Assembly: GCA_946478845.1 (NCBI GenBank)
Contig: CAMLDI010000001.1
Coordinates: 124,001-188,000 of the forward strand
Length of the DNA stretch: 64,000 nt
Direction of reading: 5' to 3'
Origin: an uncultured Paenibacillaceae bacterium
GTDB lineage: Bacteria; Bacillota; Bacilli; Aneurinibacillales; Aneurinibacillaceae
Numbering within the stretch: the stretch's first letter is position 1; each line of letters begins with the position of its first letter. The position numbers and the translations under genes are program-made. The notes under the pieces are model-generated. The model was not told where the DNA came from and did no database searches. It saw nothing but the letters and a program-made list of their open reading frames with translations. Positions 48,952 through 59,299 of this stretch are shown here, one piece after another.

Positions 48952-49599
48952 ATGATTATTTTCATTGGTTTAATTTTCAGTTTGCTATTTCTTTATTTTT
49001 TTGCCTTTATTGCAATGGGTATTTATGGCAAAGAAACCTTCATATTCGATCAAGTGATTTATGAGTGGATTACCCAGTTTGCTACCCCTTCTTTTACGAA
49101 AGGGGTCGTTTTACTAACTGAATTAGGCTCAGGTAAATTTATGATTCCTCTAGGGATTGCATTTGCATTGTATTTATTTTTGAAACTCCAAATGAAACGA
49201 GAATCCCTTTTATTGCTGATCGCCATGGCTGGGAGTGCCTTGTTAAATGAAGGATTAAAATTGTTTTTCCAGAGGAGACGTCCTGAATTAGATCATTTAG
49301 TTGAAGCAGGAGGGTATAGTTTCCCCAGCGGACATGCGATGAATTCTTTTGTTTTTTATGGCATGGTTGGTTTTATTTTATGGCGGATTATTAAAGGAGT
49401 TTATCCAAGAATCCTTTCTTTGCTTCTATGTATTCTATTGCCATTTGCTATTGGTTTAAGCCGTATTTATTTAGGAGTCCATTTTCCCACAGACGTAATC
49501 GCTGGCTTTGCAGCAGGCGGTTTTTGGTTAATGACATGTATATTTGCTTTTTATATTGGCAAAAGAAACTTCTATTTATCTTCCTCCTTCATAAAATGA
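48952..49599 (+). CDS. PAP2-family membrane phosphatase
   Basis: A 215-aa polytopic protein with six hydrophobic segments. The three-part phosphatase signature is complete: KLFFQRRRP, SFPSGHAMNSFVF, and GLSRIYLGVHFPTDVIAG. Such enzymes recycle undecaprenyl-pyrophosphate or act on phosphatidyl-phosphate; which cannot be told. The ATG at 48952 follows GGGAG. Placement after the PBP gene fits a cell-wall role. Confidence 0.92.
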   Translation: MIIFIGLIFSLLFLYFFAFIAMGIYGKETFIFDQVIYEWITQFATPSFTKGVVLLTELGSGKFMIPLGIAFALYLFLKLQMKRESLLLLIAMAGSALLNEGLKLFFQRRRPELDHLVEAGGYSFPSGHAMNSFVFYGMVGFILWRIIKGVYPRILSLLLCILLPFAIGLSRIYLGVHFPTDVIAGFAAGGFWLMTCIFAFYIGKRNFYLSSSFIK

Positions 49600-49630
49600 T
49601 ATTAACATCATGAGGGAAGGAGGGAAAAGC

Positions 49631-50296
49631 ATGTCCCAAAACGATATCATTAATAAATTGATGAAACAATGGCAAGGTGATGTAGATAAATATCGAAATG
49701 AATTAAAGAAATATAAATTTGAGTTGGAACAAATTCGGCAGGAAATGGCGTCCCTCAAAGAAGTCAAGGAAAACAAGGAAGTAATGCAAACAAAGGAAAG
49801 TGTTCAAGAGCAACCGACGTTTACCATGGAGCAAAAGGCAGAAATCTTTTTAGATTATACGGTAATGTGTTCACAGAATGACGAAGAAATTATTGTGTAT
49901 GCGAATTTGCATATGAAAAATACAGGAAATGTCCATTTAGAAAACCCCTGGATTTGTATTAGAATGGATCCTCCAGGTCTAGCAAAATTAAGCGGTAAAA
50001 TTCTTCCCCCCAATGCAACAGAAGCTATGGGGGTTTATACGTTGGATGGAGCAATGGATGGATGGGTGTTTATGAAAAAAGGAGAGCAATGGGAAAAGGA
50101 TGTCAGCAGAGGGGAGTATTGGATTCAATCGATTCAACCCATTGTTATTCCTCCAGGGGAATCAGAAGTTTTAAATGGTTTTCAATTTATTGTCCCTCGT
50201 AATAAATCAGAAAAGAATTTCTCTGTGAATGCTATCGTATTTTTGAATAATACCCAGTATTTATCCAATAATAAAATATCTCTTCAAATAATTTAG
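49631..50296 (+). CDS. Coiled-coil protein of unknown function
   Basis: A 221-aa soluble protein. Residues about 8-55 are a charged coiled coil (YRNELKKYKFELEQIRQEMA), followed by a compact domain with VYANLHMKNTGNVHLENPWI, RMDPPGLAKLSGKILPPN, and GEYWIQSIQPIVIPPGESE that looks like an immunoglobulin-like beta sandwich. There is no signal peptide. I do not recognise the family. AAGGAGGG precedes ATG 49631; a terminator follows. Confidence 0.7.
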   Translation: MSQNDIINKLMKQWQGDVDKYRNELKKYKFELEQIRQEMASLKEVKENKEVMQTKESVQEQPTFTMEQKAEIFLDYTVMCSQNDEEIIVYANLHMKNTGNVHLENPWICIRMDPPGLAKLSGKILPPNATEAMGVYTLDGAMDGWVFMKKGEQWEKDVSRGEYWIQSIQPIVIPPGESEVLNGFQFIVPRNKSEKNFSVNAIVFLNNTQYLSNNKISLQII

Positions 50297-50324
50297 GAGT
50301 CCTTGTGTTAGGGCTCCTTTTTTC
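50295..50324 (+). terminator. Terminator before the dct module
   Basis: AGGAGTCC pairs with GGGCTCCT (one T:G) over an 8-nt loop, followed by six T residues. Confidence 0.85.
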
Positions 50325-50384
50325 GTCTTTGGAAAAACATGATAAAATAAATAATATTGTAAGCTACTATGTGAGGGAATGTTT

Positions 50385-51983
50385 ATGTTTAAATTAAATA
50401 GCTGGCCTATTCGTTGGAAAATTACATTGTTAGCCTCAACCATTGTTTTATTCTCCTTATTAACCGGAACCATTGTTCTTATAGGGAAAACGATCAATGT
50501 AAAAACAGAGGATTTAAGCCAGTGGTCACTTTTAACGGCAAGGGTAATTGCTCAGATTCCTGAGATTATTGAAAATGTAGAAAAGCCTGAAGGGGAAAAG
50601 CTAATACAGCCTTTGGTCGAGAAAATGAGAGCAATATATGGTTCTGATTATATTGTTGTTCTAACGATGCAAGGGAAACGATTATCCCATCCCTTAATAA
50701 GTCGGGTAGGGACTTTTTTTAATGTTAATGAAGCTAGGCCAGCATTTGCCGAACACGTATATGTTATTCCTGTTCAGGGAGAGTTGGGAGCTGGTATTCG
50801 TGCCTACGCTCCAATTATGAACGATCGGCATCAGCAGGTAGGTGTGGTTATGGTAGGCAATACTATACCAACAATAAGTATGATGTTACATGACCTTCGC
50901 CAGGAAATTTTAATCATTTTGTTTCTTACACTTATTGTTGGAATCTGGGGTTCCTATCTTTTAGCAAGCCATATTAAACGACAGACTTTCCAACTTGAAC
51001 CCCAGGAATTAGCACGAACCCTTGATGAACGAACTGCTGCCTTTCATGCCATGCATGAAGGGGTGATTGCCATCGATGAACAAGAACGTATTACAGTTGT
51101 TAATGATGTAGCCCGTAGCATGCTTAAAATTAAAGGAGATGCTATTGGAAAATATATCAAAGATGTGATTCCCGATACCCGTCTGCCGGAAGTTCTTACT
51201 GTTGGACATGCCATATATAATAAACAGTTTTATATTGGTGATACGTTAATCGTGAGTAACAGGGTTCCCATTCGAATAAAAGATCAAATTGCTGGTGCTC
51301 TTGCAATTTTTCAAGATAAAACTGAAGTGACCCGCCTTGCGGAAGAATTAACGGGCGTTAAGGGTTATATTGATGCCTTACGAGCGAAAAACCATGAGCA
51401 TAGCAACAAGCTTCATACTATTGCAGGATTGATTCAATTAGGCAAAGAACAGGAAGCATTAGGGTATATTTTTCAAAAAAGCCAGGAAGAAGAGAACCTA
51501 ATTCATTTTCTTGGCAATCGTATAAAGGATATAAATCTGTTAGGACTCCTTGTAGGCAAGATAAGCCGAGCGAAAGAATTGGATATTCAACTTCGTATTG
51601 ATTCATACAGTAATTTTTCTCGTTTCCCGCAGAATGTGGTGTATCATGATATTGTTATTATTCTGGGTAATCTGATTGAAAATGCCTTTGAAAGTCTACA
51701 AGAGATGGGCGATATAGAAAAACAAGTGGAAGTAACTATTTTACAGGATGAGAGTTTTTTAACTATTGAGGTAGAGGATAATGGAAAAGGAATTTCCCGG
51801 GAAGATCAGGCTCGTATATTTACGAAGGGGTTTTCTACAAAAGATGCAGCAGAACATGGGATAGGACTATATCTTGTTTCTTCTATTGTTAATCGGAGTG
51901 GCGGTGAAATTGTGGTTGATAGTGATTTAGGGTATGGTACCCGTATAACCATCAGGATTCCAATGGAAAGAAAAGAGGTATGA
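50385..51983 (+). CDS. dctS: DctS-type C4-dicarboxylate sensor histidine kinase
   Basis: Membrane sensor of the CitA/DcuS class (532 aa). TM1 is residues about 10-33; an extracellular PAS-like sensor domain runs to about 175 (WSLLTARVIAQIP ... AYAPIMNDRHQQVGVVMVGN); TM2 is about 178-200. A cytosolic PAS lies at about 215-320, the phospho-acceptor His in NHEHSNKLHTIAGL, and the ATPase N, G1 and G2 boxes in NLIENAFESL, DNGKGIS and GIGLYLVSSI. Chosen ATG 50385 is 7 nt after GAGGG. It is followed at 3 nt by its regulator gene. Confidence 0.92.
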   Translation: MFKLNSWPIRWKITLLASTIVLFSLLTGTIVLIGKTINVKTEDLSQWSLLTARVIAQIPEIIENVEKPEGEKLIQPLVEKMRAIYGSDYIVVLTMQGKRLSHPLISRVGTFFNVNEARPAFAEHVYVIPVQGELGAGIRAYAPIMNDRHQQVGVVMVGNTIPTISMMLHDLRQEILIILFLTLIVGIWGSYLLASHIKRQTFQLEPQELARTLDERTAAFHAMHEGVIAIDEQERITVVNDVARSMLKIKGDAIGKYIKDVIPDTRLPEVLTVGHAIYNKQFYIGDTLIVSNRVPIRIKDQIAGALAIFQDKTEVTRLAEELTGVKGYIDALRAKNHEHSNKLHTIAGLIQLGKEQEALGYIFQKSQEEENLIHFLGNRIKDINLLGLLVGKISRAKELDIQLRIDSYSNFSRFPQNVVYHDIVIILGNLIENAFESLQEMGDIEKQVEVTILQDESFLTIEVEDNGKGISREDQARIFTKGFSTKDAAEHGIGLYLVSSIVNRSGGEIVVDSDLGYGTRITIRIPMERKEV

Positions 51984-51986
51984 TTT

Positions 51987-52697
51987 GTGGAAACAATTTC
52001 TGTTTTACTTGTAGAAGATGATCCCATGGTGCAGCAAATTAATGCTTCATTTGTAGAACGTATAGATGGTTTCAAAATTGTTGGCATCGTTAAAAACGGG
52101 GATGAAGCATTAGAGAAAATTGAACAACTGAGACCCCAGTTAGTTATTCTGGATTTGTATATGCCAGGGAAAAATGGGTTAGATACCTTAAAAATAATTC
52201 GTAATCAGGATTTGGATATTGATGTGATTGCAGTAACAGCAGCTAACGATCGGGAAACCGTGATGAAAGTCATTCGTTTAGGGGCTCTGGATTATGTTTT
52301 TAAACCTTTTCAATTTGAGCGAATTCAAAAAGCATTGCTTCGCTATCGACAATATTATATGCAGAAACAATCAGAGAATTTGTCTCAGAAGGTATTTGAC
52401 TATGCAATGAATTTGGGCAATTCCTTTCATGTGAAAAAAGAAATAAAAGAAACATATCCTAAAGGGATTCAGGCGTTTACCTTACAACAAATATCTGATT
52501 GTATTCGAGAGATTAAGTCAGGAATCTCTGCAGAAGAAATAGGCAATAAAATTGGCATGTCCAGGGTAACCGTTCGACGTTATTTAGAGTACTTAGAAGG
52601 AGTAGGTAAGGTAAAATCTAATATGATTTATGGTACAATTGGCCGGCCAACCAAATTATATAGCTGGCTTGATGAACAAAATGAACAAAAAGTTTAA
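51987..52697 (+). CDS. dctR: DctR-type response regulator
   Basis: CitB/DctR-class response regulator (236 aa). The receiver has acidic residues VEDD at 9-12, phospho-acceptor Asp56 in [10 protein letters not shown], and Lys in YVFKPF. The C-terminal part (about 180-230) is a winged helix with [20 protein letters not shown]. It should activate the carrier gene next door when dicarboxylates are sensed. GTG start with GAGG upstream. Confidence 0.93.
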   Translation: METISVLLVEDDPMVQQINASFVERIDGFKIVGIVKNGDEALEKIEQLRPQLVILDLYMPGKNGLDTLKIIRNQDLDIDVIAVTAANDRETVMKVIRLGALDYVFKPFQFERIQKALLRYRQYYMQKQSENLSQKVFDYAMNLGNSFHVKKEIKETYPKGIQAFTLQQISDCIREIKSGISAEEIGNKIGMSRVTVRRYLEYLEGVGKVKSNMIYGTIGRPTKLYSWLDEQNEQKV

Positions 52698-52782
52698 TAA
52701 GTTCGAATACTTCTCCTCTACTAATGAAACCCCTATCATGAAAATATCAGAAAACAAAGAGTTTTCAAGGGGGAGGAACAAC

Positions 52783-54057
52783 ATGAAACTTCTGAAAAAT
52801 ATGACGTTTCAAGTAATTATTGCAATTATTCTTGGCGTCCTTGTTGGTGCATTGTGGCCTTCAGTTGGACAAGAAATGAAGCCATTAGGCGATACGTTTA
52901 TTAAGATGATTAAAATGATCATCGCGCCCATTATTTTCTTAACTATTGTGTTAGGGATTGCCAGTATGGGAAATATGAAAAAGGTGGGTCGTGTTGGGGG
53001 AAAAGCGATTATCTATTTTGAAATTGTTACCACCTTTGCATTAATTATTGGGATTATTGTCGCAAATCTTATTAAGCCAGGAGCAGGGCTAGATCCTAGT
53101 AAATTGCAAAAAGGCAACATTTCTCAATATGTTGAAAGTGCCAAAGAAATGGATTGGGTGGAGTTCTTTACACATATTGTTCCTTCTAATGTGGTGGATG
53201 CCTTTGCAAAAGGTGATATTCTACAGGTATTATTCTTTTCTATTTTGTTTGGAAGTGCTCTCACTTTATTAGGTAAATCTGGGGAACCAATTCTGAAATT
53301 TCTTGATCTATTATCTAAAATTTTCTTCAAAATATTAGGGTTTATTATGAAACTTGCCCCCATTGGAGCATTTGGCGGAATGGCCTTTAGCATAGGCAAA
53401 TATGGATTAGCAACTTTAATTCCTTTAAGTAAATTGATGCTTAGTGTATATACGACCATGTTTTTATTTGTTTTTGTTGTTTTAAATATTATTTGTAAAA
53501 TGTATGGCTTTAGTTTATGGAAGTATCTTAAATACATTAAAGAAGAACTACTAATTGTACTTGGGACATCTTCTTCTGAGTCTGTACTGCCTAACATGAT
53601 GAGGAAGATGGAACGGTATGGATGTGAAAAATCCGTAGTAGGACTAGTTATTCCAACAGGTTATTCCTTCAATCTTGACGGGACAACCATTTATCTGTCC
53701 ATGGCAGTCATCTTTTTAGCTCAAGTATTTCATGTGGATTTAACCTTAACACAGCAAATAACGATTATTGCAATCCTGTTACTTACCTCTAAAGGGGCTG
53801 CAGCTGTAACCGGTGGTGGTTTTATTGTCCTTGCTTCTACGTTGGCATCATTAAATGTTATTCCTATTGAAGGACTTGCTCTTTTAATTGGTGTTGACCG
53901 CTTCATGTCTGAAGGCCGTGCCATTGTAAATCTAATTGGAAATGGCATTGCAACATTGGTAGTTTCCAAGAATGAAAATGCATTTGACCAGGAGAAACAT
54001 AATGAAGCGATTCTTCAGTTACACTATAAACAACAAGAAAAGAGTTTAACAGCTTAA
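52783..54057 (+). CDS. dctP: C4-dicarboxylate/Na+ or H+ symporter (DAACS family)
   Basis: A 424-aa membrane carrier of the glutamate/dicarboxylate family. Typical parts: [20 protein letters not shown], the serine-rich hairpin [35 protein letters not shown], and the TM8 motif [20 protein letters not shown]. The DctA-type preference for succinate, fumarate or malate is inferred from the adjacent DctS/DctR. ATG 52783 is 7 nt or so after GGGGGAGG; an open frame extends upstream without similarity. Confidence 0.93.
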   Translation: MKLLKNMTFQVIIAIILGVLVGALWPSVGQEMKPLGDTFIKMIKMIIAPIIFLTIVLGIASMGNMKKVGRVGGKAIIYFEIVTTFALIIGIIVANLIKPGAGLDPSKLQKGNISQYVESAKEMDWVEFFTHIVPSNVVDAFAKGDILQVLFFSILFGSALTLLGKSGEPILKFLDLLSKIFFKILGFIMKLAPIGAFGGMAFSIGKYGLATLIPLSKLMLSVYTTMFLFVFVVLNIICKMYGFSLWKYLKYIKEELLIVLGTSSSESVLPNMMRKMERYGCEKSVVGLVIPTGYSFNLDGTTIYLSMAVIFLAQVFHVDLTLTQQITIIAILLLTSKGAAAVTGGGFIVLASTLASLNVIPIEGLALLIGVDRFMSEGRAIVNLIGNGIATLVVSKNENAFDQEKHNEAILQLHYKQQEKSLTA

Positions 54058-54076
54058 AGGGTTGGGGTGTTAATAG

Positions 54077-55117
54077 GTGCAAACATTTAACAGGTTAATG
54101 TTGACTTCTTTTGCCGTAATTATCATTGCAGTTTTTATTGGATTTGGTTTTACCATAAATCAGCCTGCATATTATGATGATGAACAAACAGGACTTGGTA
54201 AAAAAGTAGTCATCCGTTTTAGCCATGTTGTTGCTGAAAACACCCCAAAAGGCCTTGCGGCTAGTCGTTTTGCTGAATTGGTACGGTTGAAAACCCAGGG
54301 TATGGTGGAAATTCGCATCTATCCCAATGCTGTGTTATTTAATGACAAAAATGAATTTCAGGCATTACAGGATGGGAAAGTAGAAATGATTGCCCCGGCA
54401 ACATCCAATCTTTCTGCATGGTTTCCCCAGTTGTTAATCTTTGATATGCCCTATGCTTTTGAAGATGAACAAATGATAAAAGAGGGTATGGATGGAGAGT
54501 TAGGCCAACTTTTATTCCAATCCGTCAGTAGTGCAAATGTAAAAGGATTAGCTCTTTGGGATAATGGATTTAAACAAATGACAGCTAATCAAAGGCTAAT
54601 TAATCCAGATGATTTTAAAGGACTGTCCTTTCGTGTGATGGCAAGCCCAGTCCTTCATTCCCAGTTTCAAGCTCTCGGAGCAAGTCCCAAAACGGATTCT
54701 TTTAATGAAGTATACCGACAACTAGAGAATGGCACTTATGATGGGGAAGAAAATACTCTTTCCAATATTTATAGTAAGAGATTTTATCAGGTGCAAAAGG
54801 ACTTGACTATTTCTAATCACGGCTATCTTGGCTATCTTGTATTAATGAATAACGATACGTGGAAACGTTTGGATAAAAATAATCAACAGGCAATTATTGA
54901 AGCAATGAATGAAACCACAGAATGGGTACACCAATATGCAAAAAAAATTAACCAACAGGCTTTAGATGATCTCATTAAAAATAAAATGATCCAGATTCAT
55001 TTTCAGACCGAAGGAGAAAAGATGCAGTGGAAAGAGGCCTTTCGTTCTGTTTATTCCCAATTTACGGATCAAATTGGAGATGAGGTTATAAATGAATGGC
55101 AAAAATTAAAAAAATAA
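54077..55117 (+). CDS. dctB: TRAP-type dicarboxylate-binding protein (DctB-like co-sensor)
   Basis: A 346-aa DctP-family extracellular binding protein. There is an N-terminal signal anchor (about residues 6-27) without a lipobox Cys, then FSHVVAENTPKGLAASRFAE, VEMIAPATSNLSAWF and the substrate-contact region KGLSFRVMASPVL. TRAP membrane subunits are absent. In B. subtilis DctB of this type works with DctS and DctP as a sensor unit, which the gene set here supports. A bidirectional terminator follows. Confidence 0.88.
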   Translation: MQTFNRLMLTSFAVIIIAVFIGFGFTINQPAYYDDEQTGLGKKVVIRFSHVVAENTPKGLAASRFAELVRLKTQGMVEIRIYPNAVLFNDKNEFQALQDGKVEMIAPATSNLSAWFPQLLIFDMPYAFEDEQMIKEGMDGELGQLLFQSVSSANVKGLALWDNGFKQMTANQRLINPDDFKGLSFRVMASPVLHSQFQALGASPKTDSFNEVYRQLENGTYDGEENTLSNIYSKRFYQVQKDLTISNHGYLGYLVLMNNDTWKRLDKNNQQAIIEAMNETTEWVHQYAKKINQQALDDLIKNKMIQIHFQTEGEKMQWKEAFRSVYSQFTDQIGDEVINEWQKLKK

Positions 55118-55123
55118 ATTAAA

Positions 55124-55155
55124 AAAGAGGTTAGGGTTATTCCCAACCTCTTTCT
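55124..55155. terminator. Bidirectional terminator
   Basis: AAAGAGGTTAGGG pairs with CCCAACCTCTTT (one bulged A), with A and T runs at the flanks. It lies between convergent dctB and the JAMM gene. Confidence 0.85.
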
Positions 55156-55166
55156 TTATGTCTTCA

Positions 55167-55571
55167 TTAAGGCACCACGGTCAGTTGTTTCTTAAAAACT
55201 TGGTGATGGTGGATTTGAAAGCACCTAGTTTGCGGTGGATTAGTTAATAAAGAAACAATGACATATGTTGCTTCAGGATAATTGGCATTGCGGATGTCTT
55301 CTGGGGAGGGTTCCGGGGAAGCGGTTGGATGGGAATGGAAAATTCCTAAAAATTCTTCGCCTTTTTGTTTGATTGAATGAAAGGTTTGATTAATAAAGGG
55401 AAGGGCAATGGAATAACGATAAGGGCTTCTTTCAGCATTAGGCAAACACCATGTTGTGGTAACCACTTGATTGATTCCTGATAATATTCCACAGGCTTCA
55501 AAGGGAATTTGTGATTGGCAATAAGTAACCATTTGATTATAAGCATCACTTTTTATCATAAAGGGGAACAT
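55167..55571 (-). CDS. JAMM/M67-family metalloprotease
   Basis: A 134-aa stand-alone JAB1/MPN domain. The zinc motif is complete: Glu in PFEACGILSG, then HSHPTASPEPSPEDI (HxH with the downstream S-x-x-D). Bacterial members cleave ubiquitin-like sulfur carriers such as ThiS/MoaD or CysO. The substrate here is unknown as no carrier gene is nearby. AAGGAGG precedes ATG 55571. It is downstream of the repeat-protein gene and probably co-transcribed with it. Confidence 0.88.
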   Translation of the reverse strand: MFPFMIKSDAYNQMVTYCQSQIPFEACGILSGINQVVTTTWCLPNAERSPYRYSIALPFINQTFHSIKQKGEEFLGIFHSHPTASPEPSPEDIRNANYPEATYVIVSLLTNPPQTRCFQIHHHQVFKKQLTVVP

Positions 55572-55583
55572 TATTCCTCCTTG

Positions 55584-56894
55584 CTACCGTTTCCCTTTAC
55601 TAAATGGGTTAACTGTGGTAAAACTTTGGTTTTTATTTTTAGATTTTTTTTGTTTAAAAGGGTCTATGATTGGTCCATTGGCATTGTTTGTGTGTTTTCT
55701 CATAAAGGGGGATTGATTCCAATTTGGGTGAGATTTAAGGGAATCCCAGGGATCTTGATTTATTCTAGCCTGGTTCATTTTTGCCTGATTGGTTCTTGCT
55801 TGTTCAGTAAGCAATGCCTGATTATTAATGGCGCTAGGATTAGGCCTGGCTAAGCTTTGTAGTTCTTTAATTCGGTCTTGAATTTTTTCTTGTGGGGATT
55901 TGGAAAGTTGAGTTATTGCTGCTGATTCTGATTTTTGCAGTGGGGGCAGTTGTTCAACGGAAATGGATTCTAGATGTGGATTAGGTCTGGCTATGCGTTT
56001 TAATTCTTTAATTCGATCTTGAATAATTTCCGTTGGGGATTTAGAGAGTTGAGTCATTGCTGCTGGTACTGATTCTTTTAGTGGGGGCAATTGTTCAACA
56101 GGAATGGGTTCAACTTCTGGAGTCGATTCAGATTTAAAATAGGGCTCAGGGTCTGGTTCTAGTTTAAAAGAGGGTTCATGTACGGGTGCAAGTTGAGGCG
56201 GAATAGTGGGTTGAAGTACTGGAGTTGGTTCTGTTTCCTTCTGATCAAAAATTTCTTGTTTTTTGATTTCTAAGACTTGGAGAATAATCTGTTCCCAGAT
56301 TTTTGGAGAATTATTTTGTGGCAATAAAATTGGGACCTTATAATAATTTAAGATACCTTGTAAAATCCCCTGTGTAATGGCTTCTATTGAAATGGAATGA
56401 GGAAGGTTGACAATAACAGCAGGGCAATGGATTTTGGCAAGAAGTTTTTTTTGTTTGTCATGGGAGAAGGGATTCCATAAGGAAATGGGTTTTGCCACTT
56501 TCATTGGATAATGTTCAAGGAATGAAGTATATATGGAGTTTGCCAGTTCTTTTCCTCCTTCATTATGGGAAGAAGAATAAAGAATTTCTAATTGTTCTTG
56601 ATTGGATGATTGAAGATAAAAGTAAAGATCCCCCTTTGTATCATTTGTTGATTCAAGATCAGCGCCATAAGGAATTAATAAATTCTCAAGGCGAGAAATA
56701 ATTTCTCTTTTATTCTCTTTTTTTAATTGAATGGTAATTCGTTTACCATCTAACCAGGGTTTTAAGTATAAAGAAAAATTTGAACGATTATATTGTGTAC
56801 GGTAACCTACCTGTTCGCATAATTTACGAAAAGAAGGAAGAAGGTCTTCATCAATAGAGTAAACCTGTTCTTTAAAAAGAAATACCTTTACCAT
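55584..56894 (-). CDS. Repeat-containing protein of unknown function
   Basis: A 436-aa soluble protein, not assigned to a family. Residues about 1-190 form a folded domain; GGKELANSIYTSFLEHYP and KIHCPAVIVNLPHSISIEAI recall the N-acetylmuramoyl-L-alanine amidase_3 fold, but the usual Glu after the PAVLVE strand is Asn, so it would lack activity. Residues 220-265 are Pro/Glu-rich; 266-306 and 313-353 are two near-identical 41-residue repeats (VEQLPPLKES ... DRIKELKRIARPNP). The tail is basic and Asn/Gln-rich. A spore role is guessed only from its neighbours. Confidence 0.7.
   Translation of the reverse strand: MVKVFLFKEQVYSIDEDLLPSFRKLCEQVGYRTQYNRSNFSLYLKPWLDGKRITIQLKKENKREIISRLENLLIPYGADLESTNDTKGDLYFYLQSSNQEQLEILYSSSHNEGGKELANSIYTSFLEHYPMKVAKPISLWNPFSHDKQKKLLAKIHCPAVIVNLPHSISIEAITQGILQGILNYYKVPILLPQNNSPKIWEQIILQVLEIKKQEIFDQKETEPTPVLQPTIPPQLAPVHEPSFKLEPDPEPYFKSESTPEVEPIPVEQLPPLKESVPAAMTQLSKSPTEIIQDRIKELKRIARPNPHLESISVEQLPPLQKSESAAITQLSKSPQEKIQDRIKELQSLARPNPSAINNQALLTEQARTNQAKMNQARINQDPWDSLKSHPNWNQSPFMRKHTNNANGPIIDPFKQKKSKNKNQSFTTVNPFSKGKR
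55836..56099 (-). repeat. Tandem duplication coding two 41-aa repeats
   Basis: Copies at 55977-56099 and 55836-55958 within the repeat protein, period 141 bp, with about three quarters of residues shared. Confidence 0.8.
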
Positions 56895-56997
56895 CCTAAC
56901 GTTCCTCCTTTAGAAAAAATTTCTAGGTATTTTATGCGCCCAATTTTAAAAAGTGATAATTAATTAATTTTTTAAAATTTTTTACAGAACACCCATG

Positions 56998-57025
56998 ACC
57001 AACATTACCCTCCCTACATATGATG
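56998..57025 (+). promoter_or_regulatory. Possible sigma-K promoter
   Basis: AC (56998-56999), a 17-bp spacer and CATATGATG (57017-57025) compare with sigma-K consensus AC-N16-17-CATANNNTA, with one mismatch. The -10 lies in the inverted repeat CTACAT-ATG-ATGTAG, which may also matter. It is 35 bp before the Cys-rich gene. Confidence 0.4.
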
Positions 57026-57059
57026 TAGCATCCTTTGAAAAAAAAAGATGGAAGGTAGG

Positions 57060-58193
57060 ATGTCCGTGAAAGATATTAAACCTATACGTGGGGGCCAGGT
57101 TGATGTTTCTATACTTCAACAATTGGATCCTGAATGTATTCGTGTGCAAAAAGTCTATGACTGGACCGTAGCTAATACTCAGGACCAACGGGATATTGCC
57201 CCACCGATTGAATGTGTGCAACCCATTGCGTATGCTATTGCTTCAGGTCAATTAGTTACTGTCACTTGTACTGCTCCTGCTCCGGATTTAACGATTCCTA
57301 TTGTACCAAAGCCTGCCCCCTTATTTTGCCCAACTGACGAATTATGCTGTTTAGAAATTGGCCGTGAAGATGTAACTCTTGTTGATGGAACTCAAGCTCA
57401 ATTAGTTGCCATTGTTTCCAGCATCCCCCTGCATTTAGTGGTGTCTGCTAACGGCACTGTAATTTGTGAATTTGACACCCATGTGAAGATCTTCCAAAAA
57501 GATGTACTTTGTGCACCACAGGGCACTAATGTATTATGCCGTGTAACCCAAATTATTTGTGATGCCGTTCTTTTAAATGAGAATCAAATCGTTGTTAATG
57601 TGAATATTTGTAAAGAAATTCAAGTAGAAGCAGAAGTGAAACTGGAAGTAATCGCCAAGTTCTGTAGACCACGTGCTCCTATTGCTCCAAATATTCTGCC
57701 TTTACCCTGCCCGCCTGTTGGCCAATTTCCTCCTCAATGTCCCACCATCTTCCCAACGGTTAACTGCGAATGCTCTGTTACGGGTATTGCCAGCGGCGAA
57801 TTTTATGTTCCTATCTTGTTTGACCTCCTTGGCCTTAGTATCTTATCAGCAACTCTCAATATCAATATATGCCCCAACTGCCAGGCTACAGGAAGCACCC
57901 TTTTGGGTAGCTTAACGGTTCTAACTGTTCTTGGAATTAGTGTCATTACAGTACCATTAGAAGCTACGACTATTAATCCTCCCGTATGTAACTTTCCAAC
58001 ACCAGGGGTTACCACTGTTACAGGCTTCTTAACTCTTACCGTTGATGGACTCGTTGGATTGTCATTGCCATTTACCCTTGTTGTTGACACCAATACCAAT
58101 ACAGCTACCCTTACCATTAACATCTTAGGTATTCCATTAGTTATAGGACCATTATCTGCAGCAGGTGTTACGGTTATCGATTGTACTGTATAA
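57060..58193 (+). CDS. Cys-rich putative spore-surface structural protein
   Basis: A 377-aa protein with 20 Cys spread over its length and no signal peptide. The N-terminal third has CIRVQKVYDWTV and a CPTDELCCLEIG segment; a Pro/Cys linker (LPLPCPPVGQFPPQCP) joins to a C-terminal third rich in Val, Thr, Leu, Ile and Gly that reads as repeated beta strands (GLSILSATLNINICPNC, VTTVTGFLTLTVDG, TNTATLTINILG). This suits a disulfide-linked coat or exosporium protein. The family is not recognised. Start 57060 or 57066; GGAAGG lies upstream. Confidence 0.6.
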   Translation: MSVKDIKPIRGGQVDVSILQQLDPECIRVQKVYDWTVANTQDQRDIAPPIECVQPIAYAIASGQLVTVTCTAPAPDLTIPIVPKPAPLFCPTDELCCLEIGREDVTLVDGTQAQLVAIVSSIPLHLVVSANGTVICEFDTHVKIFQKDVLCAPQGTNVLCRVTQIICDAVLLNENQIVVNVNICKEIQVEAEVKLEVIAKFCRPRAPIAPNILPLPCPPVGQFPPQCPTIFPTVNCECSVTGIASGEFYVPILFDLLGLSILSATLNINICPNCQATGSTLLGSLTVLTVLGISVITVPLEATTINPPVCNFPTPGVTTVTGFLTLTVDGLVGLSLPFTLVVDTNTNTATLTINILGIPLVIGPLSAAGVTVIDCTV

Positions 58194-58212
58194 AAAATAA
58201 ACTTATCACCTT

Positions 58213-58262
58213 CCCTTCCTTGATTTTCCATACGGGATATCAAGGGAGGGATTTTCTTTTAT
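58213..58262 (+). terminator. Terminator after the Cys-rich gene
   Basis: CCCTTCCTTGAT pairs with ATCAAGGGAGGG (one T:G), loop of 14 nt, followed by ATTTTCTTTT. Confidence 0.82.
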
Positions 58263-58295
58263 TCTTACGTGCTAGCCTAGTTTTAAAAGTCATAA

Positions 58296-59297
<1,002 letters not shown>

Positions 59298-59299
59298 CC

